This document shows positions 53,853-62,800 of a stretch of 64,000 nucleotides of DNA, piece after piece; the stretch's first letter is position 1, and every line of letters begins with the position of its first letter. This DNA is from a bacterium (GTDB lineage: Bacteria > Patescibacteria > JAEDAM01 > Absconditabacterales > Absconditicoccaceae), in the NCBI GenBank assembly GCA_017453665.1, contig JAFTEM010000020.1, positions 1 through 64,000 of the forward strand. The letters run 5' to 3'. The notes below the pieces were generated by a model that had not been told where the DNA came from, did not search any database, and was given only the letters and a program-made list of their open reading frames with translations. A program made the position numbers and the translations under genes.

Positions 53853-54371
53853 TTAGAAGGGGATGGGATTGAATGGATCTCCTCCATCTATCAATTCTTC
53901 TAAATTAATTTTCTCAGCCTGTTCTAGTGCTTCTTTATTATCGAAAGCTGATTTACTAAGAGGAAATACTGAATAGGAAGTATCAAGTCCTTTACCCGTT
54001 CTAGATACTTTAATATCATACCCTTTAGGATCTCAAAAATCGGCGTCTTTATATAGCTTAAAAATTGCTTCTTTAATTTTTGATTGAGTTACCTCCCAAA
54101 TTTGGACTGATCCAGTTTCGTAATTAAAAATTACAAATGCTCGGAATTCTTTCTGTGTTGTATCTTTTTTGATACCAGGAGTTGTTTCGAACTTTGTCTT
54201 TTTTCTAATAGATTTTAATTTCTCTCCATCTTCTTTGAAATATTGCCATCCTACCAAAGAATTTGATAAGATTCTAATTTTGATTGATTCACCGTCTTGA
54301 ATCTTGAAGAAATTACCTGCTGATGACTTAGCTAATTCGTAGTCGTTAGGTAAGAATGAATTTTGTGTCAT
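53853..54371 (-). CDS. Phage single-stranded DNA-binding protein-like
   Basis: A 172-residue protein. The order GESIKIRILSNSLVGWQYF, FVIFNYETGSVQIWEVTQSK, IKEAIFKLYKDADFGDPKGY, DIKVSRTGKGLDTSYSVFP is that of an OB-fold protein family common in phages and annotated as ssDNA-binding. The C-terminus is acidic and ends in DPFNPIPF, like the acidic tips of SSB. It lies within the replication part of the early operon. Confidence 0.72.
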
Positions 54372-54391
54372 GATTGTATAATAATAAATAA

Positions 54392-54622
54392 CTAAAACGT
54401 TTTTTGAGTTTGTAAATAATATTTGTACATTATTGAAAATTCTATTACTGCTATTTTTCTTTTTTCCATATCTTCTTTCCGGAAGCTGAAATACTCGTAT
54501 AATCCTTTAATACCGTTTCTTTTTAGATAGATTTCAAATAATTTATGATTTTCTAAATGTTTTATATCTTCTTCTGTTAGCGTATTTCGTAATGGCGATT
54601 TTTTAAGTTCTTGTAAAGGCAT
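54392..54622 (-). CDS. Hypothetical protein, 76 residues
   Basis: MPLQELKKSPLRNTLTEEDI then HKLFEIYLKRNGIKGLYEYF and VIEFSIMYKYYLQTQKTF. All-helical, 20 bases upstream of the SSB-like gene. No known motif. Confidence 0.65.
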   Translation of the reverse strand: MPLQELKKSPLRNTLTEEDIKHLENHKLFEIYLKRNGIKGLYEYFSFRKEDMEKRKIAVIEFSIMYKYYLQTQKTF

Positions 54623-54624
54623 CG

Positions 54625-55161
54625 TTATTGCTTGTTAGATACTAAATCAACATCTCCCTTAAATTGTGGCATACTTGTTATAAAATCTTCAAATAGTTTT
54701 GGTGTCCTAATATTCGATATCAAGAGTCCATACCCGAATTTTGTTCTATTTCATGCTAAGTATGGGATCGCGATATGAAGGACTTTATGATTCTCATCAT
54801 TTCGTTTATATTCCCTAACAGAGATTTTTTTGTATTTAACCAGGTTATAATCTCATTCTTCTATGAAATGCTCGTCAATGAATTCTTTTTTAGCATTTTT
54901 CATAATTCACATGATTCTTGCTGATTCTTTTTCTCTTTTTTTCTCTCTATCGGGTTTTAGAATAACTTCATCAAATTTTTTATGGAGGGGGGTCTTAGGA
55001 AGCATAGAGAATCTCATAATATTTCTTCATCGTCAAGGTAATCATGATTTGATTTTTTCAAATTGTTCCCATCACAAATCGATGACGTCTTTAACTCGTT
55101 TTATGAGTTCTTCTTCCTCTTGTTTATCGGGTTGCTTTATTAAATCTTTAATCGCCTCCAT
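54625..55161 (-). CDS. Hypothetical replication-region protein, 178 residues
   Basis: MEAIKDLIKQPDKQEEEELI at the start, a basic middle (KPDREKKREKESARIMGIMK) and a beta-rich end VLHIAIPYLAGNRTKFGYGL then LISNIRTPKLFEDFI. Between the initiator and SSB genes, two bases from the next gene. No family match. Confidence 0.62.
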
Positions 55162-55167
55162 TAGTTT

Positions 55168-55872
55168 TTAATACAAGTCATCTAAATCAATTTCTTTTTT
55201 TTCTTTTTTTCCTACGTAGAAGTCATCATCGTATCTCCCTTCGTTTAATCGTCATTGAGGTCGTTTGATGTAAGTATCTTCTACGTGTTTAAGTTGAACC
55301 TCTGTTGCATAATCAATAGCCTTTTGAATTATGTAATTAGGATCATTTCCTCATTTAATACATTTCGTCCGAGCCTCGTATGCTTTTTGTTTTCATTTCT
55401 TTTTAGTAAAGACTTTCCTAAATTTTTCGAAATCGGATGAATATATTATTTTTTTATTTTTTATTTTTTTATCTATTTTATCATTATCTACGTTAGTAGA
55501 TGATGATATAATAGAATCATTATCATAATCATGTTCATATTCATAATCTGTAAACGGGCGTATACGGGCGTATGCGGTCGTATACGAGCGTATATTTTTA
55601 TAATTCATAAGCTTTGTTTCGTCTACTTCTTTTTTCCGTCTTTTACAATTTGCGATGTATCTTTGATTACATGCTGTTTGTCGTGATTGGAATGATTTTT
55701 CAAATGATTCTATGAATAATGGGAATAAGTACCTCAATGAAGCGGGTAGTTCTCCAACTTCCTTTCAAAGGTTGTAATTCATACATGCTTTGAAAAGTTT
55801 TCCTGCTTCTGTGTCTGACATGGAATCTATATCCCATGTCATATTGACAAGAAATTGAGTTCTTTTCTCCAT
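55168..55872 (-). CDS. DUF6291-type replication initiator-like protein
   Basis: A 234-residue protein. Residues 1-75 match the DUF6291 layout of phage replisome-organiser-like proteins: a basic opening MEKRTQFLVNMTWDID, SDTEAGKLFKACMNY, then FPLFIESFEKSFQSRQTACN. The middle is Asp/Tyr/Ser-rich and contains the iteron-encoded YTTAYARIRP. The C-terminus is a basic DnaD-like tail (KKGKQKAYEARTKCIKGGND). As in lambda O, the probable origin lies inside the gene. First gene of the minus-strand early operon. Confidence 0.7.
55551..55590. repeat. Four 10-bp iterons, probable phage replication origin
   Basis: Bases 55551-55590 read TAAACGGGCG, TATACGGGCG, TATGCGGTCG, TATACGAGCG: four head-to-tail 10-mers with consensus TATACGGGCG. 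An AT-rich stretch (tatatttttataattcat) follows at once and could unwind. They are inside the initiator-like gene, the arrangement used by lambdoid origins. Confidence 0.72.
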
Positions 55873-55885
55873 TGTTAAATAAAAA

Positions 55886-56061
55886 GAGGTAAAGTCCTTA
55901 CACTTTCAGTGGACCTTATCTCTTATCCCTTTATCATAGAGTCGACTTGCGTCTTTGAGAAAAGCCCTTATATGAAAGTGCTATGCGTAGGGTAGGATTG
56001 GACAGAAACCCCTAAACACAACACTTTGATATAAAGGCTTTGTATAGTGTTGTGCCAATCC
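55886..56061. promoter_or_regulatory. Structured leader with predicted pseudoknot upstream of the early operon
   Basis: Stem GAGGTAAAGTCC/GGACCTTATCTC (55886-55922) closes a 13-base loop containing CACTTTCA, which is perfectly complementary to TGAAAGTG at 55973-55980. Next, GGATTGG/CCAATCC encloses CACAACACT/AGTGTTGTG (55995-56061). There is no ORF of note in this 300-base gap between the initiator gene and attR. On the minus strand it would be the 5' leader of the early operon. Confidence 0.6.
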
Positions 56062-56112
56062 TCATGTTGTTTAATAGAGGCTTAGGCTATTCTCCGTTTT
56101 GAGTACAAAAGA

Positions 56113-56147
56113 AAAGACCTCTAGAATCAACTAGAAGTCTTTATTTT
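56113..56147. terminator. Terminator-like hairpin at the right phage end
   Basis: AAAGACctCTAG-(6)-CTAGaaGTCTTT followed by T-rich sequence. It lies just inside attR and may shield the phage from tRNA-promoter read-through. Confidence 0.65.
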
Positions 56148-56177
56148 TAGCTTTCTTATCTACTTTTCTCGGTTTGC

Positions 56178-56235
56178 AACCGACGAACCAAGGTTTTGCA
56201 GACCCGTACAATAGACCACTCTGTCAAGGTGCCAT
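56178..56235. repeat. attR, 58-bp direct repeat with 5' tRNA-Cys fragment
   Basis: Identical to 9959-10016. It keeps the tRNA 5' end, D-arm and anticodon arm, then diverges in the T-arm. The phage sequence CGGTTTGCAACCG that follows still forms a small T-arm-like stem, but the acceptor 3' strand is missing, so this is not a functional tRNA. Confidence 0.95.
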
Positions 56236-56264
56236 ATTGTGCATGTCTATCACTAACAAGAGGC

Positions 56265-56292
56265 ATTATAGAAAAACCGAAGCATAAAACAA
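56265..56292 (-). promoter_or_regulatory. Original host tRNA-Cys promoter, now orphaned
   Basis: Minus-strand boxes TTGTTT and TATAAT spaced 16 bases, with a TTTTTCTATAAT core shared with the phage copy at 10058. It now drives only the 5' tRNA fragment at attR. Confidence 0.6.
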
Positions 56293-56380
56293 GTGATTTT
56301 TTGGAAAATCAGAATTTCTCCTATTGATATTCTGTTTTTTTTTACTATATTCTTTTACAGTTATTTTAGTTTTATATATT

Positions 56381-57172
56381 ATGATAATGTCAAAAAAAGA
56401 AAAAAAATCTTCTAATACTAAGTTTTGGATTATTTGAGCTGTTGTTATTATTCTTATTTGAGCTTGTGTTTGTCGGTATTGTTGTAAAGGAACTCCAACA
56501 TCTAATGAAGTACCTGTAGATGATGAAGAAGCTGCTAAGCTCTCATCTGAATACCCTGTTAGAGGAGCCTCTTTTGAGGACAGCAATATTAAGCGATCTA
56601 GTGATGGTGATATTAGTAGCGAAGAAAACAACGATGAAACTAATGAAGAAAATGATAATGAAAATAATGAGACTGATTTATATTCTAATTCTACTATAAT
56701 GTGAGCTGTTGAAGCATGAGATTTAATTACTGTTGATTATGTTTGAAAGCTTTTAGATGGAACTGTTTTTGATACTAGTATTAAAAGTGTTGCACAAGAA
56801 GCTTGAGTTTATAGTGAAGGAAGAGACTATTCAGCATGATTAGAATTTACAGCTGGAGCAGGACAAATGATTAAAGGATTTGATGAAGCTGTTATTTGAA
56901 TGAAAGTTTGAGAAACTAAGAGTGTTGAGCTTCCTCCTGAGAAAGCTTATGGAGAACGAAGTAAAGATAACTTAATCAGTGCTAGTAGGGCTGAAGTTTG
57001 AGAAATTGAAGGAGCTGAGGTTTGAATGCAGCTTGTTTTATGAGGATATTATCCTGCTAAAATTGCTGAGATTACTGATGATGGATATGTATTTGATTTA
57101 AATCATGATTTAGCTTGAAAGACATTAGTATTTGATATCACTATTAAAGATATTAAAAAAACAAACTCATAG
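56381..57172 (+). CDS. Membrane-anchored FKBP-type peptidyl-prolyl isomerase (SlyD-like)
   Basis: A 263-residue protein. One membrane helix (FWIIGAVVIILIGACVC) follows a basic N-terminus, then an acidic Glu/Asn/Ser linker, so the isomerase is likely outside. The FKBP domain has ITVDYVGKLLDGTVFDTS, MIKGFDEAVIGMKVGETKSV and LPPEKAYGER, with the IF-type insertion after it and a closing VFDITIKDIKK. It helps fold exported proteins. The start is ATG 56381; ATG 56387 is an alternative. Confidence 0.9.
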
Positions 57173-57202
57173 GAATTACTTTTATTTACTTGGTGCGTGG
57201 AA

Positions 57203-57679
57203 ATGATTTCTCTTAAAGTCTATAATTGAGAAGTTTTTGAAAGGAGCATTTGGTGGTATATTGGATTTGCTATTGTTATTATAGCAATTCTTGGACTTTC
57301 TCTTTTCTATAAATCTTGAGATGGTGTGAACTGACTTATTGGGGCAATTATTTTATTAATGATTGTTTGAGGATATCTTTTTTTCCTTGCAAAAGCCAAC
57401 ACTGAGACTAAGATGATTTTGAAACCTGAGGGGTTAGCTATAGGAGAAAGACTTATCTCTTATTCTCAACTTAAGGGGTTTGTTATTGAAATGGAAAAAT
57501 CTAGTTGAAAACTTAAAAATATTGTATTGGTTTATGAAAAAAATGTTGAGATATTCACACTCAAGGACACTAAAAAGCAACAAGAATTATTCTTCTCTGA
57601 GCTTTCTAAAGTTGTGCCTTTCTTGGAAAATTATGAGCAAGGAAACTTAGATAGGTTTATGAGAAAATTAAAGTTATAA
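57203..57679 (+). CDS. Two-helix membrane protein, PH-like domain
   Basis: A 158-residue protein. After a short beta-rich start (MISLKVYNGEVFERSIWWYI) there are two helices (IGFAIVIIAILGLSLFY and LIGAIILLMIVGGYLFFL). A cytoplasmic C-terminal domain with LKPEGLAIGERLISYSQLKG follows, the layout of bacterial PH-domain membrane proteins found in many CPR genomes. 30 bases after the FKBP gene; probably the same operon. Confidence 0.7.
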
Positions 57680-57681
57680 AA

Positions 57682-57700
57682 AAACTCCTTGATGGAGTTT
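57682..57700. terminator. Terminator between convergent genes
   Basis: AAACTCC-(5)-GGAGTTT with T/A-rich flanks, between the plus-strand membrane protein gene and the minus-strand sua5 gene. Confidence 0.8.
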
Positions 57701-58693
57701 CTATTTTTCTGCAGATCTTTTTACTCTATTCATAATTGCGAATCCTAATCCATTTTCTGGAAGTCTTTGAATAAAGACTTTTTTTATTCATGAGGTTTCG
57801 CATTCGTGGTAAAGTTGAAAGAGATTGTGGGCACAGCTTGCTAGATTCTCCTCTGTTCATCGAATAAGGTTTAGTCATGAAGAGATATTTTCTTCTCTTT
57901 CAAACCGCTCTTTAGTTGCTATAATAGCAAATTTTTCATCAAGATTTGGAATTTCATTACTATGATCAATGATAACAATTTCTCAAGGGATTGAGTAGTG
58001 TTTGAATCTTGTTCCAGGGGACATATTTTTATCTTTAGCTGTATATTCAACCTCCACATTTTGTCATTCAAAGAATGCCTCGAGGTCTTCTTTTGTTATA
58101 AATCATGGTCTTAGGATTCAGATTACACCTTTTCAAGCAATTTCATCTACTTTTACAACACTAGATTCGATTCAGTAGTCTGAATCTCAACCATCAATAA
58201 TTAACTCTATTTTTTCTCATACGTTATCTGCAACCATTGGAGCTGAGGTTGGACTTGGTTTTCATGAAATATTTGCACTTGGTGCTGCTATTGGAGCTTT
58301 TACAGCCTTTAAGAATTCGTTAGCAACCGTATTTGAAGGCATTCTTATCCCTACATAGGGATTCTGAGTTACGACTTCTGGTATACAAGCCTCTTTTTTC
58401 AATAGCAAAGTGATAGGACCAGGGAATAATTTATCAATTATTTGTTGTTGATAGTTATTTTCTACGATTCATAGCCCTTTTATTTGTTCTTTTGTTCATA
58501 TATGAACAATTAAAGGATTAGAACTTGGTCTTCATTTTGCCTCAAAGATTTTTTTCACGGCTGAACTATTAAGAGCGTCTGCTCATAATCCATAAATTGT
58601 TTCTGTAGGGAATGCTACAATATCTCATTTCTCTATAATAGCTCTTGCTTTTTGAGCCGTTTCTGCATTCCGTTCTAAGATTTCTGCTTTCAT
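57701..58693 (-). CDS. tsaC: Threonylcarbamoyl-AMP synthase (TsaC/Sua5)
   Basis: A 330-residue enzyme that makes threonylcarbamoyl-AMP from threonine, bicarbonate and ATP for t6A synthesis. YrdC-domain landmarks are VAFPTETIYGLGADAL, KGRPSSNPLIVHI, GIRMPSN and AAPSANISGKPSPTS. The C-terminal Sua5 domain follows the linker with MSPGTRFKHYSI. The length fits the two-domain Sua5 form. Several Gly residues are TGA. It pairs functionally with tsaE at 1588. Confidence 0.93.
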
Positions 58694-58761
58694 ATCATGA
58701 CTGATAATAAAAATTATTTCGCTATTTAGTGTAGTTATTTATTAAGGATTTTCAAGGAATG

Positions 58762-58875
58762 AAAAAAGGGAGAACCTATACGCAGCTCCCCCCGACTCCG
58801 AGAAATATGATCTGCAATTCGTCTGTAATACACAGCGAACTGAATATAATATATAAAAATCCTATTAAATGTCAA
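58762..58875 (-). promoter_or_regulatory. Promoter and attenuator-like leader of sua5
   Basis: On the minus strand a TTGACA box (58870-58875) and a TATATT/TATTAT box lie 16-18 bases apart. About 30 bases on, TTCGCTGT-(5)-ACAG.CGAA forms a hairpin, then GGGAGctgcgtataggttCTCCC with a T-run ends at 58762, about 70 bases before the sua5 ATG at 58693. Either a small RNA of ~75-85 nt or a transcription attenuator. No known riboswitch was recognised. Confidence 0.55.
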
Positions 58876-58954
58876 GTAAAAATAAACAAGATTCTATTTG
58901 CTTTCTTTTCTTAGATAATTACTCTATTTTTTGATATTTATAAACCACGGTTAT

Positions 58955-59734
58955 ATGAAAAAAACATTAATTGATACTTATTTACAAACCTCTAGTGAAA
59001 AAGTAAGATGAGAAGAACATCCTGCTTTTTTGGAGCACCTACTAGAAAGAATTAAGCTTCATATTTCAAAATGAGGGAAAATCTTACTAATTACGTTAAC
59101 TAAGAAGTCATCTGAAGAAGTTACTAGTTTTCTTATAGCACAATGATTTAAAGCATTCTATCTTCATAGTGAGATTGCTGCTATAGACCGCTGGGAAATT
59201 ATCAAAAAATTAAGGACAGGTGAAATTGATATTATTGTTTGAGTTAATCTTCTAAGAGAAGGTATCGATCTTCCTGAAGTTACATTAATTGGGGTATTAG
59301 ATGCAGATAAAGAATGATTCTTAAGGTCTACAACCTCATTAGTACAGATTATTTGACGTGCTGCGAGAAATCCTAACAGTGAAGTTATTCTCTATGCTGA
59401 TGCCTTTACTGAATCGATGCTAAAAGCGTTATGGGAAACCTATCGTCGTAGAAATATTCAAGAACAATTCAATAAAGAGCATTGAATTACTCCTAAATTA
59501 GCCTCTTCAAATGTTAAATCCTTGGAGACTGTGAAAACCGATTTGGAACTTGAACAATCTTTTGGAAAAATAGTAAAGGAAAATAACTCAAAAAAATTAA
59601 AGAGAGCTACTAAAGCTGAAAAAGCAATTATTTTGAAGGATTTGAAGATTCAACTTGATGATGCAATTAAGGCTTGGGAATTTGAGAAAGCTGCCATTAT
59701 TCGTGATCAAATAAAGGAAATTTCTTGAGAATAA
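58955..59734 (+). CDS. UvrB-like protein, C-terminal half only
   Basis: A 259-residue protein that matches the second half of the excision-repair helicase Uvr[80 protein letters not shown] and a UvrC-binding UVR motif at the end ([20 protein letters not shown]). Full UvrB is about 670 residues. Domain 1a with Walker A, 1b and the beta-hairpin are missing, and no frame upstream encodes them. It may be a regulator, a partner for a split enzyme, or relic. Confidence 0.82.
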
Positions 59735-59745
59735 TCTTTAAAAAA

Positions 59746-59781
59746 TTTCTAAATATGTATAAATTTATACATATTTAGAAA
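59746..59781. terminator. Long perfect palindrome, bidirectional terminator
   Basis: TTTCTAAATATGTATAAA directly followed by its complement, with T-rich flank. It lies between the convergent uvrB-like and giant genes. The other ~100 bases of the gap show nothing. Confidence 0.85.
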
Positions 59782-59868
59782 ATATTTTTTTAATAACTTT
59801 CTTCTAGATTTTTTAAAATCATAGATTCCTTATATAATCATTTCCTTTGTTTTGCATTATGGTCTCTA

Positions 59869-62800
59869 CTATCACCTTTTATTTGGTGTAATAGAGATTC
59901 ATCATTTATCTGGTTTTGAAAGATTCATTGGTGGAACAACTCCTATCTTTTTGAGCAGTTTTTCCATACTAACAAGTTCCTGGTTCACAAAATAATCACT
60001 CTTGAAATGATTTCTTTTCCATTTAGTAGCATCTTTTCAAGTAAGAATTCCTACTCAAGTTTCTTCAACATCTTCTTCTGCCTGAATATATTTTTCTTCT
60101 TTTTGTACATGAAGTGTGTATTCATCCCATGGGACAATATATTCTTCTGGGATTTCATCACTATGAGGGGCTGATGAGAATACTCTTCTTAATACATCTT
60201 CTTTTGAGATTTCATCAAAATGTTTTTCGAAATAGTTTTGGAAGAAGTCTAAAACCTTTTCAAATTCCTCAGGAGGTTGACAAACTCCTTTACTGAGAAT
60301 TGTTCCTTTGAATAAGAACCATAACAATGAGTTAACTTCTTTATCTCCATATTTTTTATCCGAAATTACTTTACATCAGCGGATAGTATCATTAAAGACC
60401 ATTGGTTTTCCTTTCTGGGCTGCCACTTTTTTAATGAGTCTAATTCTTGCAATAATATCTCAATCGTTACGATCTCAGAACCCATCGTTATAAAAGAAGT
60501 TTTTAAATTCTTTCAAGAAGAATTCCGGCTTAACTTCAGGATTTTTCTCTAAATTCTTAAGGTCTGTAAGCATCTTCTTCCAGAACGCAATTTTATCATT
60601 TCTTTCATCAGAATCTTTAGCTTCGAATCCATCCTTACCATAACGTTTATAACGACTAATAATATCTGGAGTTTGATTTAATCAGAAGTGTCCTGCAATT
60701 TTTGGTTTAGCTTTCCATGTATCATTAACGTTATCTGGATTCTTTTCCCATAGCACACTTGCAATATCTTCTAAGATAGGATCTCCTCATAAATTTCTTG
60801 TTTTTAATGATAAGAAGAAATTATCTAAATCATCCGCATTTTTAGTCCACCATTTTTCTAATTCACTTAATAGGTTTCAATAAGGAACTTGTTCCGAGGT
60901 CTTTGAAAAGTTTTCAATACTAAGTCCTTTTGAACTCATATATTTATCAAATCATAAATTAACATTTTTTCCGTTTTCTATTTTACTTGCTTTGCTTAAC
61001 AAATGCCATGCATATTTCTGATGGTAGTTCTTGCTAGCAAAAAATGCTGTTGGTAACATATATGCTCTGGCGATACCATCGAATCGTGTAATCATATCCT
61101 TATTTGCGTATTTCGAGAGAATTCCACTCAAACTTACATAAGAAATAGCCACCTTTAATTGTGTGTGATCTTGTGGTTCTACAGCTAATTCCCCCATTCT
61201 CATTAAAGCTCATAATCAAGCTTCTATTCTACAAGATTTAATACACTTCTTAAACTCTTCCCATGCAGGATTAAAGGTATTCATCTTCTTTAATTTACCA
61301 TAAGAACTTTCTACTGCTCCTTGTCCTGTCATTTCAGAAGCCGCAGCATCGAGTTGATTAGCAAATTCGTTAGAATAAAGTTGTTTTAATGCTTGTTGAT
61401 TACTATCGCTTACAGATCCGAAATATTCATCTTTACCATGTGAATTTTGGATGTTATTCACGATATAATAGACTTCTGATTTTACTAATAGATCTCTTAA
61501 TTGGGTCGCATTAGGTCCTCCTCTTTTAATATCAGCTTCAAGTTTTTTCTTTTGTTCAAGATATCTTTGATAATGAGCTGGTCAAAGCAAACATTGTACC
61601 CAAAGACCTTGATTATCATATTCTGCCATTCAACGATATAATCCTTTTCACATCTTGATATTAGAAATCATTGCAGCTGCAATAACAGGCCTTAAACCAT
61701 CATCATTAACAACACATGTGCGAGAAATTAGAACATCTTTTATTGTATTAAACTTTCCTAAAACGCCATCGAGTTTTCAAAGCCTTTGGTCTCCTGGTTT
61801 ATCTATTCAATTTTCAAAAAGATTAGCATAATCTCACAATTTTTTAAACTCAGAAATCCAGTAGTTAATACCTTCCCATGTTTTTTTCTCTATTCCTGCC
61901 ATCGCTTCATCGTGCAGTTCGGTTAAAGCTGCAGAAAGCGCTGGTGATAATTTTCCTATTGTTTTTTCTAGTTTTTTATAGAGTCAATTTTTTACCAGCA
62001 TTTCATAACAAGCTTCATTCTGTTGTTTTTCGTAATTAGTAATTCCATCATTAATTTTTTTCCAAATATTTTTAATTGAATACATAAAAGCCCCAATACT
62101 TACCCATTGGATTTTTCTTGTCTTAGTTGAAACAACGTCTTTAATTTTTCTTTCTTCTTCTTTTGCCATACTTTTTGTTTTTGGACTTAATCCTTTCTCA
62201 TGAATGAAAACTAAGAATTCAGGATACGTCATTGTAGTCTTATGTTCGAAGGTTTTACCATTTTCTCAAATAAAAGGTGATGATGTGAGAGTAACGGTAT
62301 TGTTGCTATTCCATGTTGTTTTATAGAGTACCTTATTTTTATCATTCACGTTTAATCAAGATCCGAAATAACTAACAGGTTCGTGTCTTTCTTTTCCGTT
62401 TTCATCAAGGTCGTTCATCATAAGTTTTCCATCTTCAAATTGAGTGTCTCATAAAGTATCTCAATCACAGAGCTTCCATGTTATCATATCATTAAATGCA
62501 TTCTGAAGCTTGTTTTTTTCTGAAAGAATTTTATATGGTTTTGCTGTTAGATTTTCTCCTTCTAGAAAACGTTTTTGAAAGATATCAAAGGGGAACTCAA
62601 TAACTTTATTTTCGTAATCAAAACTCTTAGAACGAAGTTCTTGTTCTACTCAACTTGGTTTTACACTCACCGTCTTTTTATCCCAATCAACATATTCAAT
62701 TTTTAGTCTCATCCAATCGTTTGAATCTTCTGTATATGGAGGTAATGAAGACTCTCAAAATGGGATGTATAACGTTGCTCATGTTTTAAATCCATAATTA

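Larger units (their letters stand above)
9959..56235. mobile_element. Prophage, ~46.2 kb, integrated in tRNA-Cys
   Basis: The element is bounded by the 58-bp attL and attR. It holds an integrase beside attL, a plus-strand packaging, virion and lysis block and a minus-strand early block that meet at terminators near 43.3 kb. The gene set (large portal, gp10-like protein, two very large virion or ejection-type proteins, no sheath or tape measure) suggests a podovirus-like virion. All long genes use TGA as Gly, like the host. The main modules look intact, so it may be inducible. Confidence 0.93.

Noticed and set aside
10130..56177. Reverse transcriptase, Avd or template repeat inside the prophage
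   Set aside because: All minus- and plus-strand genes were read with TGA as Gly and none shows RT motifs; no third copy of the invariant VR blocks was found.
56178..56235. Functional tRNA-Cys at attR
   Set aside because: The acceptor 3' strand and the correct T-arm are missing.
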